From: Mesorhizobium qingshengii
GTDB taxonomy: Bacteria > Pseudomonadota > Alphaproteobacteria > Rhizobiales > Rhizobiaceae
Assembly (NCBI RefSeq): GCF_900103325.1
Contig: NZ_FMXM01000011.1
Location: forward strand, 124,001-188,000
DNA length: 64,000 bases
Direction: 5' to 3'
Numbering within the stretch: the first letter of the stretch is position 1; every line of letters starts with the position of its first letter. Positions 44,120 to 53,129 of the stretch are shown in pieces. The notes beneath the pieces are model-generated. The model had not been told where the DNA came from and did not search any database. It saw nothing but the letters and a program-made list of their open reading frames with translations. Position numbers and translations under genes: made by a program.

Positions 44120-45538
44120 ATGGCTCTGAGCGACCTCAATCCGGTTGAACGCAATGAGGAAGGCATCGCCGCCGTGCTCGGCATCCTCAAGCAACGGCTG
44201 GGCGAGCGCTTCCAGACTGGCGAGGCCATCCGCTCCCAGCACGCGCACACCACCACCTATATTCCGACGCAGGCACCGGACGGCGTCGCTTTCCCGGAGA
44301 CGACTTCCGAGGTGCAGGAGATCGTGCGCGCCTGTGCCGCGCACCGCGTGCCGGTCATTGCCTTCGGCGTCGGCTCCTCGCTCGAAGGCCACACCAACGC
44401 ACCCGGCGGCGGCATATCGGTCGACACCTCGCGCATGAACCGTATCCTGGCGGTCAATCCGCAGGATCTCGACTGCACGGTCGAACCGGGCGTCACCCGC
44501 GAGGACCTTAACCGGCATCTGCGCGACACCGGCCTGTTCTTTCCGATCGACCCCGGCGCCAATGCGTCGCTCGGCGGCATGGCGGCGACACGGGCATCCG
44601 GCACCAATGCGGTGCGCTACGGCACGATGCGCGAGAACGTGCTGTCGCTGACGGCCGTCATGGCCGATGGCGAGACGGTGACGACCGGCAAGCGCGCGAA
44701 AAAGAGCTCGGCCGGCTACGATTTGACGCGACTGCTGATCGGCTCCGAAGGCACGCTCGGCATCATCACCTCGCTGACACTGAAGCTGCAAGGCATCCCG
44801 CAAGCGATCTCCGGCGGCGTTTGCCCGTTTCCGAGCGTCGAGGCCGCTTGCAACGCGGTCATCGCGACGATCCAGATGGGCATCCCGGTGGCCCGCATCG
44901 AGCTCGTCAACGCGCTGCAGATGCGGGCGATGAAGAACTATTCGAAGCTAGACTACCCGGAGAGCCCGTGCCTGTTCGTCGAATTCCATGGCAGCGATGC
45001 GGGTGTTGCCGAGCAGGCAGAGACCTTCGGCATGATCGCCGAAGAGAATGGCGGCGGGCCATTCCTGTGGACCAGCGTTGCCGAGGAACGGACAAAACTG
45101 TGGAAGGCCAGGCACGACGCCTACTGGTCTTCGCTGACGCTGCGGCCGGGCGCCAAGGGCCTGTCGACCGATGTCTGCGTGCCGATCTCCCGCTTTGCCG
45201 AATGCGTCACCGAAACCGAAGCCGACATCGCCGAGATGGGCTTGATCGCGCCGATCGTCGGTCATGCCGGCGACGGCAATTTTCATGTGCTGGTGCTGAT
45301 GGATGTGAACGATCCAAAGGAGGTCGCGCTGTCGGAGAAATTCGTCTCGCGGCTGAACATGCGGGCGATCGCCATGGATGGTACCTGCACCGGCGAGCAC
45401 GGCATCGGCCAGGGCAAGATCGGCTTCATGCGCCATGAACTCGGCCACGGCGTCGATATCATGCGCACGATCAAGCAGGCGCTCGATCCGCAGAATATCA
45501 TGAACCCTGGCAAGATATTGCCGGCGGTCGGTCATTGA
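44120..45538 (+). CDS. FAD-binding D-lactate/glycolate-type dehydrogenase (FAD-oxidase C family)
   Basis: The 472-residue protein has a PCMH-type FAD domain (about 55-230: PVIAFGVGSSLEGHTNAPGGG; NASLGGMAATRASGTNAVRYG; RLLIGSEGTLGIIT) and an FAD-oxidase C domain with VGHAGDGNFHV and the C-terminal GEHGIGQGK...LDPQNIMNPGKI. Closest character is cytochrome-linked D-lactate dehydrogenase or the GlcD-like group. GGAGG lies five bases before ATG 44120; upstream open frame through the repeat is rejected. Confidence 0.92.
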   Translation: MALSDLNPVERNEEGIAAVLGILKQRLGERFQTGEAIRSQHAHTTTYIPTQAPDGVAFPETTSEVQEIVRACAAHRVPVIAFGVGSSLEGHTNAPGGGISVDTSRMNRILAVNPQDLDCTVEPGVTREDLNRHLRDTGLFFPIDPGANASLGGMAATRASGTNAVRYGTMRENVLSLTAVMADGETVTTGKRAKKSSAGYDLTRLLIGSEGTLGIITSLTLKLQGIPQAISGGVCPFPSVEAACNAVIATIQMGIPVARIELVNALQMRAMKNYSKLDYPESPCLFVEFHGSDAGVAEQAETFGMIAEENGGGPFLWTSVAEERTKLWKARHDAYWSSLTLRPGAKGLSTDVCVPISRFAECVTETEADIAEMGLIAPIVGHAGDGNFHVLVLMDVNDPKEVALSEKFVSRLNMRAIAMDGTCTGEHGIGQGKIGFMRHELGHGVDIMRTIKQALDPQNIMNPGKILPAVGH

Positions 45539-45540
45539 TC

Positions 45541-46038
45541 ATGTCGGCGGCCGAAGCCCTGCTGCCGATCGATCTTCCGTTCTCATCGGCAGGGGCGCCC
45601 TTGCCGCATGTGTTCGCGGACGAGGGGCGGCTGTTGATTGCCTATATCGTCAATGTTCCCGATCCCTCCTTCGATGGCACCAATCCGCGCTCGGTTTCGG
45701 CCACGGCGGACGGTCAGTCCGTCGCAATCATTACAGCTGACCCATATGTCGCATTCCAATTCGGTCCGCCGAACGACGAGGCTCTCAGTGGCCACCGGCT
45801 CTATGGGCTTGGCCTGCAACCATATTCCGCGTTCGAAGTCGTCAATTCGTCCTGGATTGCTTCTTTGGAAGAGGCAAACCGGGTTCACCCGCGCCATATG
45901 CCAGAGCTGTTTTCAGGTCGTCGGCACTTCATTCTCACGTTTCACGATTCGACCCTGGAATTTATCGCGCGAGATTTCCAGGTGGGCCTGCGAAAGGGAG
46001 CGATGCTGAAGGTTTTGATCGAAGCGGTGAACAACTGA
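45541..46038 (+). CDS. Hypothetical protein of 165 residues
   Basis: I do not recognise this protein. It is soluble-looking, with a plausible mixed alpha/beta pattern and aromatic-rich middle (GHRLYGLGLQPYSAFEVVNSSWIASLEEANRVHPRH; ILTFHDSTLEFIARDFQ). The gene begins three bases after the FAD dehydrogenase stop; no clear ribosome site is seen, so translation may be coupled. Base composition is somewhat lower in GC than its neighbours. Confidence 0.65.
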   Translation: MSAAEALLPIDLPFSSAGAPLPHVFADEGRLLIAYIVNVPDPSFDGTNPRSVSATADGQSVAIITADPYVAFQFGPPNDEALSGHRLYGLGLQPYSAFEVVNSSWIASLEEANRVHPRHMPELFSGRRHFILTFHDSTLEFIARDFQVGLRKGAMLKVLIEAVNN

Positions 46039-46053
46039 TCGCCTGGCGACAGT

Positions 46054-47022
46054 TTATTCCTGCACTCCTTCGGTCAATTTCTGCAGCATCGGTCGTGTCG
46101 GCGCGAAAAAGGTCGTGCCGGTATGCGGCGTCGAGAAGTCGAGCAGCCGGTCGTAGGCGCCGGGCGGCTCGCCGACATACATGCGCTGCAGCATCTTTTC
46201 GATCACCCACAAATAGCGCGTGTAGCCGATGAAATAGGTTCCGAACTCGTTCTGCCCCGGACGGCCGAACGGCATGTTGTCGCGCAGGATGTCGTATTCG
46301 TTGCCGGCGTCGTCCTCGATCGTGGCCAACGACTTGTGCGATTTGCGCGGCCTGTCGTCGTCATCGATCTCGATGTTGTCGATCTTGGTGCGGCCGATGA
46401 TCTCTTCCTGGACATGCGTCGGCGTTTTGCCCCAGGCGGCCATGTCGTGCAGGTATTTCTGCACGACGACATAACTGCCGCCGACAAAGTCGGCGTCCTC
46501 GTCGCCGACCAGGGCGGAGGCAGGCAGATCGAGGCCGGTCGGATTGGCGGTGCCGTCCACAAAGCCCAGGAGATCGCGCGCGTCGAAATAGCGAAAGCCC
46601 GCGACTTCGTCGACGACGGCCACGCCGTCACCCAGGCCGTTCAGCAAAATGCGCTCGAACTCGAAGCACATGTCGGGCCGTTCGGCGCGGATGTGGAAGA
46701 GCAGATCACCGGGCGTCGAGGGCGCCGAATGCGCCGAGCCCTTGATCGGCGCGAAGGGTTTCAACTCGAGCGGCCGCCGGTCGGGCGACAAGCGGTTCCA
46801 GAGATCGGCGCCGATGCCGGCGATGCAGGACAGCCGGCCCGACAGGTCGCGGAAGCCGACATTCTTGACGAGGTCGTCAAGTTGGCCGAGCACCGAGGCG
46901 ACGTTCGAAAGCGCGGCCTTGTCGCCACTGACCGTCACGACAAGGAAAATCGCGGCCGTCGACAGCGGAGCGTCGACGCTCTGGGCGTCGATGGGCACCC
47001 TGTCCCAGTTCTTGGCTGACAT
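46054..47022 (-). CDS. DyP-type heme peroxidase
   Basis: The 322-residue protein has the DyP hallmark GFVDG within LLGFVDGTANPTG, containing the distal catalytic Asp, and the downstream FIGYTRYLWVIEKMLQRM helix; a proximal His is expected in the KSHKSL or nearby segment. Members oxidise dyes, lignin-type aromatics or heme precursors. There is no Tat leader and no encapsulin cargo tail or encapsulin gene, so it is probably cytosolic. ATG 47022 was chosen because the conserved protein begins MSAKNWDRVPIDAQ and GGAG lies upstream. Confidence 0.9.
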   Translation of the reverse strand: MSAKNWDRVPIDAQSVDAPLSTAAIFLVVTVSGDKAALSNVASVLGQLDDLVKNVGFRDLSGRLSCIAGIGADLWNRLSPDRRPLELKPFAPIKGSAHSAPSTPGDLLFHIRAERPDMCFEFERILLNGLGDGVAVVDEVAGFRYFDARDLLGFVDGTANPTGLDLPASALVGDEDADFVGGSYVVVQKYLHDMAAWGKTPTHVQEEIIGRTKIDNIEIDDDDRPRKSHKSLATIEDDAGNEYDILRDNMPFGRPGQNEFGTYFIGYTRYLWVIEKMLQRMYVGEPPGAYDRLLDFSTPHTGTTFFAPTRPMLQKLTEGVQE

Positions 47023-47230
47023 CGGGAATGCTCCGTGCTCGGTTGAGATGGGCGGTCGGGGACATGACCGCTGGGGCAGGGGTGGTCTAAAAAAGATACC
47101 GCGACCGCAAGCGGTCGTGCAACAGCGGACATTGCCCGGGACTGCGCCCGCCACGAATGGAATTGCCTCTTTATCGACACGCGGATGCGGGTAGAGTGCG
47201 GCTGAATTTCAATCAACCTGTTCGGAGCTG

Positions 47231-50200
47231 ATGCTCGCACGCCTGTTCGTGATCTTTGGTGGCCTGTTCGTGCTGGTGCTGTGTGCGGCGCTGGTGGGGC
47301 CGTACTTTATCGACTGGACCGGCTACCGCGCCGAGTTCGAGCGCGAGGCGAGCGCCATTCTCGGCCGCAAGGTGACCGTGCAAGGGGATGCCACGGCGCG
47401 GCTGTTGCCGTTTCCCTCGGTGACCTTCTCCAACGTCGCCGTTGCCGGCGGCCCCGGCGGCCAGCCGGCGATGACCGTAGAGACGTTTTCGATGGACGCT
47501 GAGCTGGCACCCTTCCTGCGCGGCGAGGTGCTTATCTTCGACATGCGGCTGGTGCGGCCGAAGGCGACCATCGACATCGCCGATGACGGCACAGTCGACT
47601 GGGCGATACGGCCGTCCTCGCCCTTCGACCTCAACCAGATCTCGATCGAGAAGCTGACGGTGACGGAAGGGCAGATCGAACTGCGCCATGCCGCCGGCGG
47701 GCGCAGCCATCTCATGTCAGAGATCAATTCGACCATCTCGGCCAAGTCGCTGGCCGGGCCATGGCGCATGGACGGCACATTACGGCTGGACGGGTTGCGC
47801 ACCGCCATTGCCGCTTCCACCGGCAAGGCCGAAGGCAGCGGCCAGATGCGTCTTCGGCTGAAAGCCGATCCAGACGCCTATCCGCTGGTCATCGAGACCG
47901 ACGGCAATGCCGGCATCGTCAACGGCGCTGCCGTCTATTCCGGCCAGTTCAAAATCTCCGGCGCCGACAAGAACAGCGCCGGCAGGAACAGCGCGGAGCT
48001 GCGCGGCACCGATGGCGAGACGGTGAAGGTCAGCGCCGGCAAGCCCGATCCGGGCTTTCGGCTGAACGGCAAGTTTTCGCTCGACCACCAGAAGCTCGGT
48101 GTCGATGAATTCCGTTTCGAGACGGGACCGCTGGACAATCCCTACACCGCCGATGGCAAGGCTTCGGTCGATCTCGGGCTGAAGCCGAGCTTCGCCATCG
48201 AGGCCAGTGGCGCACAGGTGCAGTTCGACGAGGCGGTGGGGGCCGAGGCCGGCGCCGGGCTGACACTGGATCAGCGCATTGCCGGGCTGGAGCAAGCCTT
48301 GCTCGACCTGCCGAAGCCGACCATACCCGGCACGGTCGAGGTCAAGCTGCCGGCAGTGGTGGCCGGCGACACCACGGTGCGCGACGTGCATCTTTCCGCC
48401 GAACCGACCGATGGCGGCTGGGCGGTGAAATCGCTGGCCGCGACCTTGCCCGGCCGAACCACGCTGGAAGCCAGTGGCATGCTCAGCGTCGAGGATCATT
48501 TCGGTTTCACCGGCTCGCTGCTGCTGGCGGTGGCACAACCTTCCGGCTTTGCAGCCTGGCTGTCGAAGGATGTCGACGAGGCGATCCGCCGTTTGCCCGC
48601 CGCCGGCTTCAAGGCCAAGGTCGATCTCTCGGAAAGGCGTCAGGCCTTCAGCGATCTCGAGTTGATCCTTGGCAAGGCGAAGTTCTCTGGCCGCATTGAT
48701 TCCAGCCAGCCTGACGACGCCAAGCCGTCCGTGCTGATGCGGCTCGAAGGCGGCGAGCTCGATGTCGACGGGCTGGCGGCCTTCGCCTCGATCTTCGTCA
48801 GCGACAAGGGCACCAACCGTTTTTCCGACCGCGACCTCGACTTCCAGATCAAGGCCGGGCCGGTCAGCGCCGGCGGCCTGACCGCCGACACGGTCGACAC
48901 GGCGCTCAGGCTGCGCGACGGGCTGCTCGAAATCGACAGGCTTTCGGTGGGCGGGCTGGCCGGTGCCTCGATCAGCGCTACGGGCAGGGTCAAGGATTTT
49001 CCGGCGAGCCCGACCGGCAAGCTCGATGCATCGGTGGTCGCCGTCGATCTGAAGCCGCTGATCGACGTGGCAGCCCAGCATTATCCCGACAATGCCGTGC
49101 TGAAGGGGCTGGCGAGCCGGGCTTCAGCCTATCCCGAGCTGTTCCAGGATTCGCGGATCGATCTCGTGGCGAGTGCCGCCGACAATGGCGACGGCACCAC
49201 GGGCCTGGCGGTGAGTGGCCAGGGCAAGGCCGGCGGCTCGGCATTTTCGGCGTCGCTTTCGGGAAAGGGAGCGCTGGACGGGCTTCTCGATGCGCCGGTG
49301 ACGCTGACCTTCAATGCCAGGAATCCTGATGCCACCGCGCTGCTGGCGCTCTACGGCCTGCCGGCGCTGCCGCTCGGCATGCTGGGTGAGGCAAGCACGG
49401 ATATTTCGGCCAAAGGTACACTTGGCGGCGGCCTTGCGACGAGTTTCAGCCTCGCCGGCAACGACTTCAAGGCCGGTTTCGAGGGGACGATCGCCGATAC
49501 GCCGCAAGGACCGACCGCCAAGGGCAAGCTCAGCCTCGATGCCGCCGACATCGAGCCGTGGCTGATGACAACCGGCATCGGCCTTCCCGGCATGGGGGCC
49601 GGCATGTCGACATCACTGACGGCACAGGGCGACTATGGCAACGGCCTGCTGGTGCTGGACGGCCTCAGCGGCGCCATCAACGAGGCGGCGGTGTCCGGCG
49701 ACGTCAATGTCGACGTCAAGGATGGCGTGCCGCATCTTGCCGGCGCACTTGTGCTCGACGAACTCGACTTTGATCCGATGGCGGTGGCGCTGTTTGGCGA
49801 CTCGGCTTTCCTCGTCGACAAGGGTGCCAAGGGTGGCGCGTGGCCGGCCGCCCCCTTCAGCCAGAAATCCAGCCTGCCGTTCACCGCCGAACTCGATCTG
49901 ACGGCGGCGGCGCTTGCCGCCGGGCCGTTCGCCGCTGCCTACGATGCCGCGTTTTCGCTCAAGCTCGACCAGGAAGGCATCCGCGTTTCGGATCTGAAGG
50001 CGAAATTCCTTGGCGGTGCGCTGACCGGCCTGTTCGAACTGAAGAACACTGACGGCACCGGACTTTTCACCGGCCAGATGAAACTGGCGGGCGCCGATCT
50101 CGCGAACGTGCTGCCGGATGCCGGCATCAGCGGCAACGGTGATTTCTCGACGACGCTTTCGACCAGTGGCAAGTCGGTCGATGCGATGGTGGCGGCGTTG

Positions 50201-51178
50201 TCCGGCTCCGGCACGGCGACGCTGAAGAGTTTGCGAGTCGCCGGTGTCAATCCCGATGCGTTCAGCGCGTTCCTTGCCAAGGCGGATGCGATCGGGCGCG
50301 ACATCGACGCGGCCAAGACAGCCGGCTTCGCGCCGCAGATCGCCGCCGATGGCAGCTTTGCCGCGAAGGATAGCGACGTTGCCTTCACGGTTGCCGGCGG
50401 CACGCTGAGGGTGCCGCCGATCAGCCTGGAGAATCCGGCGGCGACCTTGTCCGCCGACATCACGGCGGATCTCAACACCAGCACGGTTTCGGCCAAGGGA
50501 GCAGTCACTTATCGGCCCGGCGACGAGGCGCTGGTCGGCTCCGAGCCGATCGTGAATTTCACCGCCGAGGGGCCGATCGGCGCCGTGAAACGGCAGTTCG
50601 ACAGCGAGCCGCTGGCGCAGTTCCTGACCCAGCGCGCGCTGGAAAAGGAGCAGCAGCGCGTCGAGGCGATGCAGGCCGCGCTGCTCGAAAAGCAGCGGCT
50701 GCGGCGCGAAGTGCGCTACTACGCGGCGCTGCAGGACGCGCGCGACAAGGCCGCCGAGGAACTGCGCAAGCAGGAGGAAGCAGCGCGCCTGAAAGCCGAA
50801 GCCGACGCCAAGGCCAAGGCTGAAGCGGACGCTCGGGCCCAGGCTGAAGCGGAGGCAAAGGCGAAGGCCGATGCGGAAGCCAAGGCCAAGGCGGACGCGG
50901 ATGCCAAAGCAAAGGCGGATGCGGACGCGAAGGCCGCGGCCGAGCAACAGGCCGCCGACGAAGCGGCCAAGGCGCAGGCCGAGCAGGATCGCCAGAAGGC
51001 GGAAGAGGCGATGCGCACTGCGCAAGAAAAGGCAAGGCTCGAGGCCGAGCGCAAGGCCGCGGAACAGGCACCGAAGGTCGAGCGAGTGCCGCTGCCGGAG
51101 GCCAACGACAATCCGCCGCCGGCGAAGCCGAAGCCCAATCCGTTCACGATCGACAATCTGTTGAAGTCGTTGCAGTAG
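47231..51178 (+). CDS. AsmA-family envelope protein with TolA-like C-terminal tail
   Basis: The 1315-residue protein has an N-terminal membrane anchor (about 4-24) and the AsmA start pattern (DWTGYRAEFEREASAILGRKVTVQGDATARLLPFPSVTFSNV). A long beta-rich repeat region runs to about residue 1130 and includes AsmA_2-type DUF3971-like blocks. AsmA/TamB/YhdP proteins bridge inner and outer membranes and are implicated in phospholipid transport. Residues about 1135-1290 form a charged Ala/Lys/Glu repeat coiled coil, and the protein ends in PKPNPFTIDNLLKSLQ. The tail is unusual for AsmA. GGAG precedes ATG 47231. Confidence 0.88.
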   Translation: MLARLFVIFGGLFVLVLCAALVGPYFIDWTGYRAEFEREASAILGRKVTVQGDATARLLPFPSVTFSNVAVAGGPGGQPAMTVETFSMDAELAPFLRGEVLIFDMRLVRPKATIDIADDGTVDWAIRPSSPFDLNQISIEKLTVTEGQIELRHAAGGRSHLMSEINSTISAKSLAGPWRMDGTLRLDGLRTAIAASTGKAEGSGQMRLRLKADPDAYPLVIETDGNAGIVNGAAVYSGQFKISGADKNSAGRNSAELRGTDGETVKVSAGKPDPGFRLNGKFSLDHQKLGVDEFRFETGPLDNPYTADGKASVDLGLKPSFAIEASGAQVQFDEAVGAEAGAGLTLDQRIAGLEQALLDLPKPTIPGTVEVKLPAVVAGDTTVRDVHLSAEPTDGGWAVKSLAATLPGRTTLEASGMLSVEDHFGFTGSLLLAVAQPSGFAAWLSKDVDEAIRRLPAAGFKAKVDLSERRQAFSDLELILGKAKFSGRIDSSQPDDAKPSVLMRLEGGELDVDGLAAFASIFVSDKGTNRFSDRDLDFQIKAGPVSAGGLTADTVDTALRLRDGLLEIDRLSVGGLAGASISATGRVKDFPASPTGKLDASVVAVDLKPLIDVAAQHYPDNAVLKGLASRASAYPELFQDSRIDLVASAADNGDGTTGLAVSGQGKAGGSAFSASLSGKGALDGLLDAPVTLTFNARNPDATALLALYGLPALPLGMLGEASTDISAKGTLGGGLATSFSLAGNDFKAGFEGTIADTPQGPTAKGKLSLDAADIEPWLMTTGIGLPGMGAGMSTSLTAQGDYGNGLLVLDGLSGAINEAAVSGDVNVDVKDGVPHLAGALVLDELDFDPMAVALFGDSAFLVDKGAKGGAWPAAPFSQKSSLPFTAELDLTAAALAAGPFAAAYDAAFSLKLDQEGIRVSDLKAKFLGGALTGLFELKNTDGTGLFTGQMKLAGADLANVLPDAGISGNGDFSTTLSTSGKSVDAMVAALSGSGTATLKSLRVAGVNPDAFSAFLAKADAIGRDIDAAKTAGFAPQIAADGSFAAKDSDVAFTVAGGTLRVPPISLENPAATLSADITADLNTSTVSAKGAVTYRPGDEALVGSEPIVNFTAEGPIGAVKRQFDSEPLAQFLTQRALEKEQQRVEAMQAALLEKQRLRREVRYYAALQDARDKAAEELRKQEEAARLKAEADAKAKAEADARAQAEAEAKAKADAEAKAKADADAKAKADADAKAAAEQQAADEAAKAQAEQDRQKAEEAMRTAQEKARLEAERKAAEQAPKVERVPLPEANDNPPPAKPKPNPFTIDNLLKSLQ
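50790..51075 (+). repeat. Coding tandem repeat of Ala/Lys/Asp/Glu units
   Basis: Within the AsmA-family gene, short units such as AEAKAKADAEAKAKADAD recur with near-identical codons (GCGGACGCGAAGGCC variants). This predicts a long single alpha helix or coiled coil. Repeat number may vary between strains by slippage. Confidence 0.8.
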
Positions 51179-51211
51179 CGCGGACTGCTGCCATCGGGCA
51201 GAACAATCGCT

Positions 51212-52093
51212 TCACAGGATGGACATTTCGGCGCCGTCCGCGACGTAGCGGGCGTGTCGAAAATCGCGGATGGTCAAGAGCTTGCCGGCCTGCCATCCCA
51301 GCAGCAGGAAATAGGATGGCCGCGCCGCCGCATCGTCGCGATCGCGGACAAGGACCGCCGGCTTGGCTTCGACAAACCCCGGCACCAAACGCCAATCCTG
51401 GACCCTGGAATAATTGTGGAAGTAGGTGCCGACTTCCTTGCGCCCGGCGAGCCGCGTCCTGGCCACCAGTTCCAGTCGCACTTCGTCCGCCAGCATGTCG
51501 CGCACCGCGTCGAAATCGCGAGCGTTGAAGCGATCGACGTAGGCGTCGAGCATCTGACGTTCAGCCGCACTGAGCCTGGGAGGCGGACGGTCGTCGGGCT
51601 CATCGGCGAGCTGGCGCAGCCGGCCGCGGCCTCGGTGCAGCGCCGCCTTGATGGCCGGGATGCTGGTGTCGAGGACAGTGCCGATCTCCTGCAGCGAATA
51701 GCCCAGAACGTCCATCATGATGACGCTGCTTCGTTGCGTGACGGGAAGGCGCATGAAGGTATGCAGGCCGGCGGCCGCGGCCTGACGGTCGACGGTGGGG
51801 TTTGCCGGGTCGACGATCATGTCCGGATCCTCATCGGAAAAGGTCTTTTCACGGGCGCGACGGCGCAGGAAATCAAGAGCCGCATTGTGCGCGATGCTGA
51901 ACAGCCAGCCTTCGGGATTGGCGATCGGGCCGGCGTCGGGTAAAGCCTCGACCGCCTTGGCCAGGGCCTCCTGCAACACGTCCTCGCCATCGACGACCGA
52001 GCCCGTCATGCGGGCGCAGTAGCGGTGCAATTTGGGGCGCATTTCGCCGAACAGGCGATCAAAGGGCTCGCGGATTTCGCCGGGGATGCTCAT
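51212..52093 (-). CDS. ECF sigma factor with C-terminal SnoaL-like domain
   Basis: The 293-residue protein has sigma region 2 (about 10-75: EALAKAVEALPDAGPIANPEGWLFSIAHNAALDFLRR) and region 4 (about 110-160: LPVTQRSSVIMMDVLGYSLQEIGTVLDTSIPAIKAALHRGRGRL). Then comes a SnoaL/NTF2-like domain (about 175-285: MLDAYVDRFNARDFDAVRDMLADEV). ECF factors with this tail (ECF41/SigJ type) are usually regulated by the fused domain instead of an anti-sigma factor, and none is encoded here. An upstream dimeric-barrel protein gene lies 25 bases away on the same strand. Confidence 0.88.
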   Translation of the reverse strand: MSIPGEIREPFDRLFGEMRPKLHRYCARMTGSVVDGEDVLQEALAKAVEALPDAGPIANPEGWLFSIAHNAALDFLRRRAREKTFSDEDPDMIVDPANPTVDRQAAAAGLHTFMRLPVTQRSSVIMMDVLGYSLQEIGTVLDTSIPAIKAALHRGRGRLRQLADEPDDRPPPRLSAAERQMLDAYVDRFNARDFDAVRDMLADEVRLELVARTRLAGRKEVGTYFHNYSRVQDWRLVPGFVEAKPAVLVRDRDDAAARPSYFLLLGWQAGKLLTIRDFRHARYVADGAEMSIL

Positions 52094-52118
52094 GCGCCTG
52101 CCGTTTTTTGATCCGCGA

Positions 52119-52424
52119 CTACTCGTCCAACATCCGATAATGGCCCACCACGGTCATCTCCGCGCGATGCGGACGTTCGCTGCAGCGATCCCTGATACCG
52201 TTCTGAAAGGCCTCGAATGCCGCCAGCCCGGTGATGATGTCGGCATGGGCCTCGGTTTCCGTCTCGACCAGATGCACAAAAGTGCCGTCGTCGGATCGCC
52301 AGGTCATATAGCGAACGCCGTCCGGCGATTTGTCCCGCAGCTCCTGGAAGACGGCCTTGACCAGCCGCTCGTTCTCGTCGGCCCGCTCCGGCTTCGTCTT
52401 GTAGCGTATCAGGTGGTGTTTCAT
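52119..52424 (-). CDS. Small dimeric alpha/beta-barrel-like protein, unknown function
   Basis: The 101-residue protein shows an ABM-like (antibiotic biosynthesis monooxygenase fold) pattern: a first strand HHLIRYKTKPERADENERLVKAVFQEL, a second strand VRYMTWRSDDGTFVHLVETE, and a closing TVVGHYRML. Enzymatic residues are not evident. AAGGAA lies upstream of ATG 52424. It precedes the ECF sigma gene in the same direction and is probably its operon partner. Confidence 0.65.
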   Translation of the reverse strand: MKHHLIRYKTKPERADENERLVKAVFQELRDKSPDGVRYMTWRSDDGTFVHLVETETEAHADIITGLAAFEAFQNGIRDRCSERPHRAEMTVVGHYRMLDE

Positions 52425-52546
52425 CTCGGTTGTTCCTTTGGGTGCCCTGCGCCTTGAAGGCTGCTCATCTTCGAGACGTTATCGTGAGGCCAAAGGATTC
52501 GGGCACCGGAAAATAATTCGTGTCACACCGCAAAGACGCTGGAGCG

Positions 52547-52978
52547 TCACTCGCTGACGAGCAGGCGCTTCAACATCGGTTCGATGCGTGAAAGCTCGTC
52601 GAGATGCGCGGCCGACAGCTCGGCCAGGCAATCGTCGGCGCGCTCGGTCAGCCGCAGCAGCACGCGGCGATGGTCGTCCTTGTCCTGATCCCGCGCGACC
52701 AGTCCTGCCTCGCTGAGACGGTTGACCAGCTCGACGGCGCTGTGATGGCGGATGCGCAGGCGCTCCGCCAGATCGCCAATCGCCACCGGTCCGCCGCCCG
52801 GGAAACCCTTGATCGCCAGCAGGGCCTGGTGCTGGCGTGGCGTCAGGCCGGCATCTTCCGCCTGCAACTGGCTGAATTCGAGGAAACGGCGGATCAGGTA
52901 GCGAAACTCGGACAGCCGCTGGTAGTCGGACTGCTTGATGGCGGGGCGTGGTTTCTGCGGCTGCGTCATACCCGACAT
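52547..52978 (-). CDS. MarR family transcriptional regulator
   Basis: The 143-residue protein has the MarR winged helix (LTPRQHQALLAIKGFPGGGPVAIGDLAERLRIRHHSAVELVNRLSEAGLV and RDQDKDDHRRVLLRLTE wing). It is divergent from the CLC channel gene with a short palindrome between them. M1 and M4 are both possible starts. The ligand is unknown. Confidence 0.9.
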   Translation of the reverse strand: MSGMTQPQKPRPAIKQSDYQRLSEFRYLIRRFLEFSQLQAEDAGLTPRQHQALLAIKGFPGGGPVAIGDLAERLRIRHHSAVELVNRLSEAGLVARDQDKDDHRRVLLRLTERADDCLAELSAAHLDELSRIEPMLKRLLVSE

Positions 52979-53036
52979 TTGTTCGTTTTCGGCGAAAGCT
53001 CAAACGGATTTCGAGCGAAACCGGCTTGAATATTTA

Positions 53037-53051
53037 TATCGTGTTACGATA
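53037..53051. promoter_or_regulatory. Palindrome between marR-type and CLC genes, probable operator
   Basis: TATCGT and ACGATA are separated by GTT, giving a perfect inverted repeat in a locally AT-rich patch (ATATTTATATC). MarR dimers commonly bind short symmetrical AT-rich sites in their own divergent promoter region. Placement 59 bases from the regulator start and 79 bases from the CLC start fits autoregulation. Confidence 0.55.
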
Positions 53052-53129
53052 CATAGCCGCCGACAACCCGGCTGGCCGCTTCGGCCGTGCCGCATATCCA
53101 GATCCGGCCGCCGCCAGAAAGCCACCCCC

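Noticed and set aside
50790..51075. Short tandem DNA repeats resembling a minisatellite or CRISPR-like array
   Set aside because: They keep the reading frame of the AsmA tail, have no spacers and encode a helical repeat.
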